64,000 nucleotides of DNA from Flavobacterium lutivivi (GCF_014642275.1 NZ_BMIM01000001.1:372001-436000); one strand, 5' to 3'. Numbered from the stretch's first letter, positions 1-9,075 are shown. Program-made: numbers and translations. Notes: generated from the sequence alone by a model not told the origin.

Positions 1-137
1 AAACAAAAACACTAAAACATGCTTTTTCTGATGGAGTAGTAGATGAAGGAAAAAACGATTTAAAAGTTATAGTTACTGATAATGTTGGAAATTCTACTAT
101 ATTTGAAACACAATTTTTTAGAAGTCAAAAACCTTAA
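1..137 (+). CDS. C-terminal fragment of an envelope protein, possibly M23 peptidase
   Basis: An open frame enters from the left edge (first full codon at base 3) and stops with TAA at 135-137, giving 44 visible residues that end in FFRSQKP. The piece reads like the last strands of an immunoglobulin-like domain (KNDLKVIVTDNVGNSTIFET). Flavobacterial M23-family metallopeptidases often end in such a domain, and in my memory of related genomes such a gene often precedes a TonB receptor, but no catalytic motif is visible here. The next gene starts only 9 bases downstream, so they are probably co-transcribed. That this is coding sequence is fairly sure; its family is a guess. Confidence 0.5.
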   Translation, partial: TKTLKHAFSDGVVDEGKNDLKVIVTDNVGNSTIFETQFFRSQKP

Positions 138-146
138 ATAAACAGT

Positions 147-2627
147 TTGAAAGCAAAATTTATCCTCTCGATTTTATTTTTAATATTTTCAATAAAAGCA
201 TTTTCTCAAAATGCAACAGCCAAAGTTGCCGGAATTGTTCTAGACGAGAAAAACCAACCTGTAGAAGGCGTAAATGTGAGTTATTTATCGAAATCGGTAT
301 CTACAAATGCAGATGGTTTTTATACAATTACTGTTCCTGCCAATCAAAAAGTGGTTTTAATTTTTACGCATGTTTCATTAAAAAAAATCACAGCAACACT
401 ACAATTAAAACCTGGTGAGAATTTTGAGTTTCATGTGGCAATGAGTGAAAATGCTGAGCAACTCAATGATGTTGTTATTACAAATAACAGAAGAAGAGTT
501 CAAGGAATTACAACTTTAGAACCTGAAACAGTTAGAAAAAATCCAAGTGCCAATGCAGGTGTTGAAAGTGTTTTAAAAACATTTGGAGGTGTTAGTGGCA
601 ATAACGAGTTAAGTTCTGGTTATAATGTTCGTGGTGGAAATTATGACGAGAATTTGGTTTATGTAAATGAAATAGAAGTTTATCGTCCGTTTTTAATTCG
701 TTCTGGGCAACAAGAAGGATTGAGTTTCACGAATACAGATATGGTTCAAAACGTGGATTTCTCTGCTGGTGGTTTTCAAGCAAAATATGGTGATAAATTG
801 TCATCTGTGTTAGACATCACCTACAGAACTCCAAAGAAATTTGCATTGGCTGCCGAAGCTAGTTTTCTAGGAGGAAGTCTTACATCTGATTTTGTTTCTA
901 AGAATAAAAAATGGTCTAATATCACAGGGGTTCGATTCAGAGATAATTCACTTTTGGTAAACAGTCAAGAAACACAAACCAATTATCGTCCAACTTTCAT
1001 TGATGTTCAATCGATTGTTAATTTCAACCCAAACAATAAATGGAATTTTAGCCTTTTGGGTAATGCCTCTCAAAACAAATACAATTATCAACCGTTAACT
1101 CGTCAAACAAATTTTGGAACAATTGATGAGCCAATAGCGTTACAAGTTTATTATGAAGGACAAGAAAAAGATAAATATCAAACACTTTTTGGTGCTTTCA
1201 AAACAGTTTTCAATTCAAATGAAAACAATATTTATAAACTGATAACTTCTATTTATCACACACAAGAGCAAGAATACTATGATATTGATGCTGCCTACTA
1301 CTTAGGCGAAGTAGATACAAATATTGGTTCAGAAACACTAGGCGAAGTCACATTCAACCGTGGAATTGGCTCTCAACTCAATCATGCTAGAAATGATTTA
1401 GACGCTTTGATTGTTAATGCAGAAGTAAAAGGAACACATTTTATAGATTTTAAAAAACATCAAATTGATTGGGGAATAAAATATACTCGCGAAAGCATTC
1501 GAGACAGAATTGTAGAATGGGAAGTTATTGACTCTGCTGGTTTTTCGATAAATCCACCAATTATCGATTTGCCACACAATGATCAACCTTATCATCCATA
1601 TATTGGTCCATTGGTTCCTTATCAAAACATTAGAGCTACAAATTTTGTAGATATTGATAGAATTTCTGGTTATGCTCAATGGAGTTTTAAAGACCAAATA
1701 GGAACAAGCGATTATTGGATAAATGCTGGTGTTAGAATGCATAATTGGAAAGTTTCTGGCGATGGGATTGACAATGCAAAAAGCCAAACTGTTTTCAGCC
1801 CAAGAGTTCAATTTACTTTAAAACCCGATTGGGACAAAAAAGACATGCTTTTCCGATTGGCAGTTGGGTATTATCATCAACCACCATTTTACAGAGAGCT
1901 AAGGGATTCTTTGGGAATTGTGCGTCCAAATGTGAAAGCACAGCAATCCATACATTTTGTATTGAGCAATGATTATAATTTTAAAATGTACAATAGGAAT
2001 TTCAAAATGGTGACCGAGTTGTATTATAAATCAATGACTGACATCAATACTTATACTCTCGAAAACGTAAGAATACGATATAGAGCCAATAATGATGCTG
2101 AAGCCTATGCTTATGGATTGGATATGCGATTGAATGGAGAATTTGTTCCTGGAACAGAATCTTGGTTGAGTTTTGGTTACATGAAAACAGAGGAAAATTA
2201 TAAGGACAAAGGTTTCATCGCTAGACCAACAGACCAAAGATTGAAATTTGGAATTCTATTTCAGGATTATATGCCAAATTTACCCAACATGAAACTCTAT
2301 CTAAATTTGGTTTACAATACAGGTTTGCCTGGAGGTTCACCTTCCTATGCTGATGTGTATAAATACCAATCACGTTTAAGAGATTATAGAAGAGCTGATG
2401 TTGGATTTTCTTATGTTCTTACCGAAAAAAATAATGAAAGACCTGACCGACATTGGTTGAAGAAATTCAATGACTTGTCGATAGGTTTCGAGATTTTCAA
2501 CTTGTTCAACAATCAAAATGCGATTACAAATACTTGGGTTCGCGATGTTTATACTAAAAATCAGTATGGAATCCCTAACTATATGACAACACGAGTTTTT
2601 AACGTTAAACTTACAGCTAGATTATAG
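147..2627 (+). CDS. TonB-dependent receptor with carboxypeptidase-regulatory-like N-terminus
   Basis: This is an 826-residue outer-membrane receptor expected to import a ligand using TonB energy. Residues 1-20 form a signal peptide ending in AFSQ. About 24-110 is a carboxypeptidase-D-regulatory-like beta domain (VAGIVLDEKNQPVEGVNVSY). About 115-235 is the plug, with the typical RGGNYDENLVYVNEIEVY stretch, and the rest is rich in alternating aromatic strands, as in a 22-stranded barrel, ending in VFNVKLTARL with a terminal strand. The start is a TTG codon directly before the signal peptide; no in-frame ATG gives a better signal sequence. No SusD-like partner is adjacent, so this is not a typical SusCD glycan pair. 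The substrate cannot be read from the sequence. Confidence 0.88.
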   Translation: MKAKFILSILFLIFSIKAFSQNATAKVAGIVLDEKNQPVEGVNVSYLSKSVSTNADGFYTITVPANQKVVLIFTHVSLKKITATLQLKPGENFEFHVAMSENAEQLNDVVITNNRRRVQGITTLEPETVRKNPSANAGVESVLKTFGGVSGNNELSSGYNVRGGNYDENLVYVNEIEVYRPFLIRSGQQEGLSFTNTDMVQNVDFSAGGFQAKYGDKLSSVLDITYRTPKKFALAAEASFLGGSLTSDFVSKNKKWSNITGVRFRDNSLLVNSQETQTNYRPTFIDVQSIVNFNPNNKWNFSLLGNASQNKYNYQPLTRQTNFGTIDEPIALQVYYEGQEKDKYQTLFGAFKTVFNSNENNIYKLITSIYHTQEQEYYDIDAAYYLGEVDTNIGSETLGEVTFNRGIGSQLNHARNDLDALIVNAEVKGTHFIDFKKHQIDWGIKYTRESIRDRIVEWEVIDSAGFSINPPIIDLPHNDQPYHPYIGPLVPYQNIRATNFVDIDRISGYAQWSFKDQIGTSDYWINAGVRMHNWKVSGDGIDNAKSQTVFSPRVQFTLKPDWDKKDMLFRLAVGYYHQPPFYRELRDSLGIVRPNVKAQQSIHFVLSNDYNFKMYNRNFKMVTELYYKSMTDINTYTLENVRIRYRANNDAEAYAYGLDMRLNGEFVPGTESWLSFGYMKTEENYKDKGFIARPTDQRLKFGILFQDYMPNLPNMKLYLNLVYNTGLPGGSPSYADVYKYQSRLRDYRRADVGFSYVLTEKNNERPDRHWLKKFNDLSIGFEIFNLFNNQNAITNTWVRDVYTKNQYGIPNYMTTRVFNVKLTARL

Positions 2628-2663
2628 AAAAATATGTATTTTTGAAATTCAATTAATTCATTT

Positions 2664-3371
2664 ATGAAAAACATTTTTTTCTTTCTGATGGTAAGTTTGG
2701 CTTTAGTTTCATGCAAAAAAGAAGAGCAAGAAAAACCAAAGGTTAGCTACGATACTCCAGTTAAAAATTCAGAAAAACCAGTTGCTGATACAAGTAAAGT
2801 GGCTATAGCTGATTTACCAATTCATCTGGCTGGAACAAATGTTTTAATTTTCCCGATAGGTAATGTTACTGCAGTAAAAAAATCAAGTTATTCAAGAGGA
2901 GAAGCAATGCCAAGTTATACCATTTCAAATTATGGTGAATATGAAATAACAGGTTTTTTAAGCAATTTAAAGTTTAGAGAAATAGGTAAAGATACGATCT
3001 ACTCACTTACAGATAAGCCAGTTGTGATACAAAGAGCAACTTTTTTGAAAGAATTTGCAGAAAAGTCTAAACAAAATTTGATGTTGTATGTTTTAAGTGA
3101 TTTGGATACCAATAAAGATTCAAAGCTTGATGATAATGATATAAAGTCACTATACATAAGCACCGTTGATGGTAAAAGTTTTAAAAAATTATCACCTGAT
3201 TTTGGAGAACTCATCGATTGGAATTTTGTTCAATCTACTTCATCTATTTACTTCAGAATTGTAGAAGATAGCGATAAAAATGGAGAGTTTGAGACAGGAG
3301 ATAAAATAAGATATTTTTCGGTAAATCTTTTGGAAAAAGAACTAAAAGCAGAAGAATATTTCCCTGTTTAA
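2664..3371 (+). CDS. Lipoprotein with two EF-hand-like calcium loops
   Basis: A 235-residue protein with a lipoprotein signal peptide: hydrophobic residues 4-16 and lipobox LVSC, with Cys17 as the lipidated residue. The mature part begins CKKEEQEK. Two stretches fit the 12-residue EF-hand/dockerin calcium loop: residues 148-159 (DTNKDSKLDDND) and 202-213 (DSDKNGEFETGD), both with acidic or Asn residues at positions 1, 3, 5, 9 and 12. It may therefore bind calcium, but no catalytic motif or known family is recognised. It follows the TonB receptor by 36 bases; a possible promoter -7 element TATTTTTG lies at 2637-2644, so it could be transcribed alone or with the receptor. Confidence 0.8.
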   Translation: MKNIFFFLMVSLALVSCKKEEQEKPKVSYDTPVKNSEKPVADTSKVAIADLPIHLAGTNVLIFPIGNVTAVKKSSYSRGEAMPSYTISNYGEYEITGFLSNLKFREIGKDTIYSLTDKPVVIQRATFLKEFAEKSKQNLMLYVLSDLDTNKDSKLDDNDIKSLYISTVDGKSFKKLSPDFGELIDWNFVQSTSSIYFRIVEDSDKNGEFETGDKIRYFSVNLLEKELKAEEYFPV

Positions 3372-3449
3372 ATTTCAGTCAAGGTTGAATACTTTTTCAA
3401 AATCCTAATACAAAATTCCTCAAGTAAAAAGTTTTTTTGGAAAGTCTTT

Positions 3450-5279
3450 TTATTCGAATGACTGCATCGATACTAATCTAGCATACATTCCGTTTTTAGC
3501 TAGCAATTCATCATGAGTTCCTTGTTCTACAATTTCGCCTTTTTGCATTACCACAATTCTATCTGCTTTTTGAATGGTAGAAAGTCTATGCGCAATAACA
3601 ATTGAAGTTCTATTTTGCATCATATTTTCGAGTGCTTGCTGAACCAATCTTTCGCTTTCTGTATCTAGTGCCGAAGTTGCTTCGTCTAAAATCATAATAG
3701 GAGGATTTTTCAAAACAGCTCTAGCAATTGACAATCTTTGTTTTTGTCCACCAGAAAGTTTGTTACCACTATCGCCAACATTTGTATGAATACCATTTGG
3801 CAAATCTTTTACAAATTCATAAGCATTGGCAATCTTTAGTGCTTCAATGATTTCATCATCGGTAGCATCTGGCTTGCCAAGGGAAATGTTTCCTTTTATA
3901 GTGTCATTAAAAAGAATTGAATCTTGAGTTACTAATCCCATCATATCACGAAGGGATTTTAGCTGAATATTTTTGATGTTGATATCATCAATTTTTACTT
4001 CACCTTCATTAACGTCATAAAAACGGGTTAACAAGTTGGCAATAGTACTTTTCCCCGAACCTGATTGACCAACCAAGGCAATAGTTTTTCCCTTTGGAAT
4101 TTCCAATGAAAAGTTTTTCAAAACATTTTCATTCTCATAACGGAAATTAATGTTTTCTAAGGCTATCTTTTCGTTAAAAGAAGTTTTTTCAACGGCATTT
4201 TCGGTATTAACTATAGTGTTTTCTTGCTCCATTAAAGTAAAAACACGTTCTGCTGCAGCTAATCCAGTTTTTACTTGATAGGAAGCTTTTGAAATGGCTT
4301 TTGCAGGTGTCAAGATGGTATATGCTAAAGCGATATAGGTAATAAAAGTAGCAGATGATAAAGATTTTTCTTCAACAACTAGTTGAGCTCCAAACCAAAG
4401 CAATGTTGCGATAGTGACAATTCCCAGAAATTCACTCAATGGTGAAGCTAGGTTATTTTTGTTACCAATACTGTTACTTAATCGAAGTAGGCGATTGATA
4501 GAGGAATTGAATTTTTCAGTAAAAGAGTTTTCTGCATTGTAACTTTTCACCACTTTCAGTCCGGCAAGTGTTTCATCTAGAATGGAAATAAAAATTCCGT
4601 TTTCTTGTTGAGCTTTGACCGATTTAGCTTTTAAATTTTTCCCAACTCGCGAAATAATGATACCAGAAATTGGAATAAAAGCAATTACAAAAAGTGTCAG
4701 TTTTGCACTAATGACAAACATGGTGATGATAGAAAAAAGGATTGTAAGCGGTTCTCTAACAACCAATTCTAGAATTTGAAAAAAAGAATTTTGAACTTCA
4801 TTGATGTCTCCTAGCATTCTAGCCATCACGTCACCTTTTCTTCTTTCAGAGTAATAAGAAACAGGAAGATGAATGATTTTGTTGTACAATTTCTCTCTAA
4901 TATCTCTCAAAACGCCAGTTCGCAGTCTAGTTACATGATAGGATGCGAAATAGTTTGTAATATTTTTTAAAAAAGCAGTCGAAATTATTATTGATATCAC
5001 AAAAAGCAAAGCCCATTTTAATCCGTTTTCTTCGGTAAGCATTGTGATTTTATAATTTAAAAAATCTTCTGCATAGGACTTTAGATGAATAAAACCATCG
5101 TATTTTGGTTCTTCATAAATTTTTTCAGTGTCTCCAAAAAGAACTTTCAATGTAGGTATCATCGATACCATCAAGAGAACAGAAAACAAAGCATAAAAAA
5201 TGTTGAAAACCACATTCATATAAACGTGGTTTTTATATTTTTTTACAAAAGGCAATAACTTTTTTAGATTAGCATCCAT
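3450..5279 (-). CDS. ABC exporter, MsbA/lipid-exporter type (fused membrane and ATPase domains)
   Basis: A 609-residue half-transporter. Residues about 20-330 carry six hydrophobic segments of the type I exporter membrane domain; 365-605 form the ATPase. Visible motifs are Walker A GQSGSGKST (404-412), signature LSGGQ (508-512), Walker B IMILDEATSALD (from 528) and the H-loop in IVIAHRLSTI. Proteins of this family flip lipids such as lipid A precursors or export drugs and work as homodimers in the inner membrane. It is the last gene of a minus-strand run with a phosphohexomutase (1-base overlap), a glycosyltransferase and a DUF4199 protein, which favours an envelope-lipid role over a drug role; that is inference. 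Confidence 0.9.
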   Translation of the reverse strand: MDANLKKLLPFVKKYKNHVYMNVVFNIFYALFSVLLMVSMIPTLKVLFGDTEKIYEEPKYDGFIHLKSYAEDFLNYKITMLTEENGLKWALLFVISIIISTAFLKNITNYFASYHVTRLRTGVLRDIREKLYNKIIHLPVSYYSERRKGDVMARMLGDINEVQNSFFQILELVVREPLTILFSIITMFVISAKLTLFVIAFIPISGIIISRVGKNLKAKSVKAQQENGIFISILDETLAGLKVVKSYNAENSFTEKFNSSINRLLRLSNSIGNKNNLASPLSEFLGIVTIATLLWFGAQLVVEEKSLSSATFITYIALAYTILTPAKAISKASYQVKTGLAAAERVFTLMEQENTIVNTENAVEKTSFNEKIALENINFRYENENVLKNFSLEIPKGKTIALVGQSGSGKSTIANLLTRFYDVNEGEVKIDDINIKNIQLKSLRDMMGLVTQDSILFNDTIKGNISLGKPDATDDEIIEALKIANAYEFVKDLPNGIHTNVGDSGNKLSGGQKQRLSIARAVLKNPPIMILDEATSALDTESERLVQQALENMMQNRTSIVIAHRLSTIQKADRIVVMQKGEIVEQGTHDELLAKNGMYARLVSMQSFE

Positions 5280-7006
5280 TAGTCGAGCTTCATTTCCTTA
5301 ATAATTTTTTCAATTTTTGAATTTAAAAATGCTTCAGCTTCTTTAATTTCATTTTTACTTTCAATTTTACAATTTACACTGAAATAGAATTTAATTTTTG
5401 GTTCAGTTCCACTTGGTCGTGCGCAAATTTTTGTTCCATCTTCTAGATAATAAATTAGAACATTAGATTTTGGAACTGTAATTTCAAATTCCACATCATT
5501 GATAAAATCCCTTCCTTTAGACGATTGATAATCTTCTACGCAAACTACTCTTTGTCCATTGATTTCAGTAAGAGGATTTTCTCTAAGGTCAATCATCATT
5601 TGTTTAATCTGATTTGCACCTTCTATTCCTTTTTTAGTAATTGAAATCAAGTGTTCTTTATAGAAGCCAAAATCGATGAACATTTGTTCAAGATATTGGT
5701 AAACTGAACTTCCTTTTTCTTTTTCCTGAGCGGCAATTTCACACATTAGTAGTATTGCTCCAACAGCATCTTTATCGCGAACTGCATCACCAACCATAAA
5801 TCCAAAACTTTCCTCGCCACCACCAATAAATTTTAACTCTGGTAAATCTTTGATGAATTTTGCAATCCATTTAAAGCCAGTTAAACCTACTTTGCATTGA
5901 ACGCCATAAGCATCAGCAAGATCGAGCATTAATGGAGTAGAAACAATAGTTGAACCTATAAATTCTTTACCAGTAATTTTGCCCGCTTTTTTCCATTGCT
6001 CCAGTAAGTAATGCGTCATGATAGTCATAGTTTGATTACCATTGAGCAATACCATTTTTCCTTCGTTATTTCTAACAGCAACGCCAAGTCTATCGCTATC
6101 TGGATCAGTTCCAAAAACAATATCAGCATTTATCTTATCTGCTAAGGCTAATGCCATTGTTAATGCTTCTGGTTCTTCTGGATTCGGAGAAACTACAGTT
6201 GGGAAATTTCCATTGGGTTCTGCTTGTTCCTGTACAATATTTACATCAGTATAACCTGCTTTTTCTAATACTTTTGGAACCACTTTTATTGATGTTCCGT
6301 GTAGTGAAGTATAGGCTACTTTTAAATTCTGTCTTGCAGCTGATGACGTGTTAAAACTCGCATTAGCAACTGTTGAGTTAATGAATGCGTTGTCAACATC
6401 AGTATCTATATATTCAATTAAACTGTCATTTGCTTCAAATTTAATATCGCTGTAATTCAAGTTTTCTATAACTTCGATTATTTCACCATCCTGAGGAGGA
6501 ACAAGTTGTCCGCCATCTTGCCAATATACTTTGTATCCATTATATTCTGGTGGATTGTGTGATGCAGTGAGTACTATTCCTGCATGACATCCTAAATATT
6601 TCACAGCAAAAGACAATTCTGGTGTTGGTCTCATTTCTGAGAACAAATAGACTTTTATACCGTTTGCAGAAAACACATCGGCAACAACCTTTGCAAGCGT
6701 ATCGCTATTGTGACGACAATCGTATGCAATGGCAACTTTCAAATTTTCTCCTGGAAAAACTTTTTTAAGATAATTAGACAATCCTTGCGTGTTTTTGCCT
6801 AATGTATATTTGTTAATTCTGTTGGTTCCAACGCCCATTATTCCTCGCATTCCACCAGTTCCAAACTCTAGATTTTTATAGAAACTTTCTTCCAAATCCT
6901 TTGGAGATGAAGTCATCATTTCTTTGATTTCTTTCTGAGTATTTTCGTCAAATGTTGGGGTAAGCCATTCGTTTACTTTGTCTAAAATATTTTTTTCGAT
7001 ATGCAT
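5279..7006 (-). CDS. Phospho-sugar mutase (phosphoglucomutase/phosphomannomutase family)
   Basis: A 575-residue enzyme of the alpha-D-phosphohexomutase superfamily, which moves a phosphate between the 1 and 6 positions of hexose phosphates in the cytoplasm. All four signature sites are present: catalytic serine loop TASHNPPEYNGYK with Ser149; metal site GTDPDSDR (299-306); sugar specificity loop GGGEESFGF (395-403); phosphate site RPSGTEPK (530-537). The GEES(F) loop and length suit the phosphoglucomutase/phosphomannomutase/phosphopentomutase subgroup with broad specificity. It sits 21 bases after a glycosyltransferase gene and overlaps the ABC exporter start by one base, consistent with making nucleotide-sugar precursors for envelope glycans. 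Confidence 0.93.
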   Translation of the reverse strand: MHIEKNILDKVNEWLTPTFDENTQKEIKEMMTSSPKDLEESFYKNLEFGTGGMRGIMGVGTNRINKYTLGKNTQGLSNYLKKVFPGENLKVAIAYDCRHNSDTLAKVVADVFSANGIKVYLFSEMRPTPELSFAVKYLGCHAGIVLTASHNPPEYNGYKVYWQDGGQLVPPQDGEIIEVIENLNYSDIKFEANDSLIEYIDTDVDNAFINSTVANASFNTSSAARQNLKVAYTSLHGTSIKVVPKVLEKAGYTDVNIVQEQAEPNGNFPTVVSPNPEEPEALTMALALADKINADIVFGTDPDSDRLGVAVRNNEGKMVLLNGNQTMTIMTHYLLEQWKKAGKITGKEFIGSTIVSTPLMLDLADAYGVQCKVGLTGFKWIAKFIKDLPELKFIGGGEESFGFMVGDAVRDKDAVGAILLMCEIAAQEKEKGSSVYQYLEQMFIDFGFYKEHLISITKKGIEGANQIKQMMIDLRENPLTEINGQRVVCVEDYQSSKGRDFINDVEFEITVPKSNVLIYYLEDGTKICARPSGTEPKIKFYFSVNCKIESKNEIKEAEAFLNSKIEKIIKEMKLD

Positions 7007-7027
7007 TTTATTCTAAGATTTAAGAGA

Positions 7028-7984
7028 TTACAGGTTAACCTCTTTTGATATTTTATAACGTTCTTCGTTGTTTTTGGTTCTTAAAATTATTTCACCAAGA
7101 AAACCAGCTAAAAAGAGTTGTGAACCAATTATCATTGCAGTTAAAGCGATATAGAACAAAGGGTTTTCGGTCACTAGTATAGTTTTGAAACCAGAGTATA
7201 ATTTGATTAATTTCAGTAGAATTATAAATCCAGTAGAAATAAAACCAATTACAAACATTAAAACTCCTGCTGCTCCAAAAAAGTGCATGGGTCTTTTTCC
7301 ATATTTAGATAAAAACCAAATGGTAATCAAGTCCAAAAAACCATTAATAAATCTGTCCATTCCAAACTTTGATTCACCATATTTTCTTGCTTGATGCTGA
7401 ACTACTTTTTCTCCAATTTTATTAAATCCAGCGTTTTTTGCCAATACAGGAATGTATCGATGCATTTCGCCCGAAACTTCTATGTTTTTTATTACAATAT
7501 TATTGTAAGCTTTCAGTCCGCAGTTAAAATCATTCAGATATACTCCAGATGTTTTTCTAGCAGCCCAATTAAAAAGTTTTGAAGGTAGATTTTTGGTAAC
7601 AGCGTTGTCATAACGTTTCTTTTTCCAGCCAGAAACCAAATCATAATTGTCCTGAGTAATCATCCTGAACAATTCAGGAATTTCCTCAGGACTATCTTGT
7701 AAGTCTGCATCCATAGTAATAACCACATCGCCTTTTGCTCTAGCAAAGCCAGCATGCAAAGCTTGCGATTTTCCAAAATTTCGCATAAAACGAATGCCTT
7801 TTACATTAGGATTTTTACTCGAAATTTCTTCAATAATTTTCCATGACTCATCGCTACTTCCATCGTCAATAAATAATATTTCGTAGGTGTAATTGTTGTT
7901 GTTCATTACCTTTACTATCCATTGGTGGAGTTCGGGTAACGATTCTTGCTCGTTGAGTAATGGTATAACTATGGATAAATTCAT
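7028..7984 (-). CDS. Family 2 glycosyltransferase, polyprenyl-phosphate sugar type (GtrB/DPM-like)
   Basis: A 318-residue membrane glycosyltransferase with a GT-A fold domain at residues 1-220, showing IVIPLLNEQESL, the nucleotide-binding DDGSSD near residue 40 and the metal-binding DADLQD near residue 93. Two hydrophobic segments near 230-305 follow. This layout matches enzymes that move a sugar from a nucleotide donor to polyprenyl phosphate at the inner membrane (GtrB, ArnC and dolichol-phosphate mannosyltransferase relatives). Its ATG directly follows the stop codon of the DUF4199 gene with no spacer, so the two are translationally linked. The sugar is not determined. Confidence 0.9.
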   Translation of the reverse strand: MNLSIVIPLLNEQESLPELHQWIVKVMNNNNYTYEILFIDDGSSDESWKIIEEISSKNPNVKGIRFMRNFGKSQALHAGFARAKGDVVITMDADLQDSPEEIPELFRMITQDNYDLVSGWKKKRYDNAVTKNLPSKLFNWAARKTSGVYLNDFNCGLKAYNNIVIKNIEVSGEMHRYIPVLAKNAGFNKIGEKVVQHQARKYGESKFGMDRFINGFLDLITIWFLSKYGKRPMHFFGAAGVLMFVIGFISTGFIILLKLIKLYSGFKTILVTENPLFYIALTAMIIGSQLFLAGFLGEIILRTKNNEERYKISKEVNL

Positions 7985-8515
7985 CTACAATCCTTCTGAA
8001 GATTTTGTTTTGAAAAACGCAGCCAAAATTAATCCAAATATGGCAGAAAACAATAAAGAAATTGCTAATCCTGTCAAAATATTTCCAATAGAATAATTAT
8101 CGGTTTCAGCGATGTTTGCCATTGCTTCTTTGATAGCGTCAGCTGGAGTTCCAAATTTTTCCAACATCTCAGCAGTATATTTCATAGTAATTTCTTTGAT
8201 AGTCTCTTTTGCTTGAGGATCAATGAAGTTGAACAAAATATAATTGTAGAGCATTGAAAGTGCTGAACCAATTGCTGCAGCAACAAAATATACACTAAAG
8301 CATTCTTTAAAAGTGATTTGACCATTCATCTCACGTTTAGTTTTACTAACAATGAAAATTCCAATTGCTATTGAAATAACGATTGATAAAATTCCTACCC
8401 ACCATTTTGTAAAAAGTTCAAGATTTACTGCGTAAATAATAGTAGTAATGGCAATTGAAATAAGGCCTAAGACAAGTCCAAAGGTTGTTCCGTTTTTCTT
8501 AATAATTTCATTCAT
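7985..8515 (-). CDS. DUF4199 family membrane protein
   Basis: A 176-residue protein with four hydrophobic segments (about residues 11-30, 36-54, 74-93 and 147-168), matching the Bacteroidota DUF4199 family in length and pattern, with the segment GQITFKECFSVYFVAAAIGSALSMLYNY typical of it in its gapped form. Function is unknown. It is the first gene of the minus-strand run that continues into the glycosyltransferase, and its stop codon abuts that gene's ATG. A promoter -7 element TATATTTG on the minus strand (8542-8549) lies about 27 bases upstream of its ATG. Confidence 0.82.
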   Translation of the reverse strand: MNEIIKKNGTTFGLVLGLISIAITTIIYAVNLELFTKWWVGILSIVISIAIGIFIVSKTKREMNGQITFKECFSVYFVAAAIGSALSMLYNYILFNFIDPQAKETIKEITMKYTAEMLEKFGTPADAIKEAMANIAETDNYSIGNILTGLAISLLFSAIFGLILAAFFKTKSSEGL

Positions 8516-8541
8516 GGTTTTTTTGGTTTTAAATTAGTAAA

Positions 8542-8549
8542 CAAATATA
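8542..8549 (-). promoter_or_regulatory. Promoter -7 element for the DUF4199 operon
   Basis: Read on the minus strand this is TATATTTG, a full match to the Bacteroidota TAnnTTTG element, 27-34 bases before the DUF4199 start. No TTG was found at the usual -33 distance, so only the -7 half is supported. Confidence 0.45.
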
Positions 8550-8607
8550 ACAATTCCGTTTTTATATTAGAGTTAGAGTTTATCTGATAAAAAATGTTAC
8601 ACTTTGG

Positions 8608-8637
8608 TTTGATAATAAAAAAAATAGTGTATTTTTG
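8608..8637 (+). promoter_or_regulatory. Promoter of rpmE (TTTG, 18 bases, TATTTTTG)
   Basis: TTTG at 8608-8611 and TATTTTTG at 8630-8637 with an 18-base spacer match the Bacteroidota housekeeping promoter. Transcription would begin near 8643, leaving a leader of about 100 bases before the L31 start codon. Confidence 0.7.
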
Positions 8638-8672
8638 CACTCTCAAAATTGAAATAGAATTAATTAAAAGTT

Positions 8673-8718
8673 GTAGTTAGTTTATACCTTTTTGATTAAA
8701 AGCATCAGAACGAACTAC
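8673..8718 (+). promoter_or_regulatory. Structured 5' leader of the L31 mRNA
   Basis: Bases 8673-8682 (GTAGTTAGTT) can pair with 8709-8718 (AACGAACTAC) with a single mismatch. The enclosed loop holds a smaller hairpin, CTTTT at 8688-8692 with AAAAG at 8698-8702. The structure lies between the promoter and the start codon. L31 leaders control L31 synthesis in other bacteria, so an autoregulatory role is possible, but only the pairing potential is seen here. Confidence 0.35.
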
Positions 8719-8743
8719 TTCAAAAACAATAAAAAGATTTATC

Positions 8744-8995
8744 ATGAAAAAAGGAATTCATCCAGAAAATTACAGATTAGTAGCTTTTAAAGATATGTCA
8801 AACGATGACGTATTTATTACTAAATCAACAGTTGAAACAAAAGAAACTATCACTCATGAAGGTGTAGAGTATCCAGTATATAAAATGGAGATTTCTAGAA
8901 CATCACATCCTTTTTACACAGGTAAATCTAAACTTATTGATACTGCTGGACGTATTGATAAATTCAAATCAAAATACGCAAAACACGGAAAATAA
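8744..8995 (+). CDS. rpmE: 50S ribosomal protein L31, type B
   Basis: An 83-residue protein of the bL31 family, which sits at the central protuberance and bridges the large and small ribosomal subunits. It begins [20 protein letters not shown] and ends in the family tail [21 protein letters not shown]. The zinc-binding cysteines of type A L31 are absent, so this is the type B (zinc-independent) form usual in Bacteroidota. It has its own strong promoter, an unusually long leader of about 100 bases and a good terminator 28 bases downstream, so it is a single-gene unit. Confidence 0.97.
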   Translation: MKKGIHPENYRLVAFKDMSNDDVFITKSTVETKETITHEGVEYPVYKMEISRTSHPFYTGKSKLIDTAGRIDKFKSKYAKHGK

Positions 8996-9022
8996 TAGTT
9001 TTAAGTGTTCAAATTTTATAAA

Positions 9023-9051
9023 GACCATTCGTGAAAACGAGTGGTTTTTTT
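9023..9051 (+). terminator. Terminator of rpmE
   Basis: ACCATTCGT at 9024-9032 pairs with ACGAGTGGT at 9037-9045 (one G-T pair) around a GAAA loop and is followed by seven T, a standard intrinsic terminator just after the L31 gene. Confidence 0.85.
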
Positions 9052-9067
9052 ATTAAGGAAAACTTTG

Positions 9068-9075
9068 TACTTTTG
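9068..9075 (+). promoter_or_regulatory. Possible promoter -7 element before the GlmU-like gene
   Basis: TACTTTTG matches TAnnTTTG and lies 58 bases before the start codon. No TTG at the expected upstream distance, so support is partial. The leader that follows contains repeated AAACTTTT units (about 9098-9116). Confidence 0.4.
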
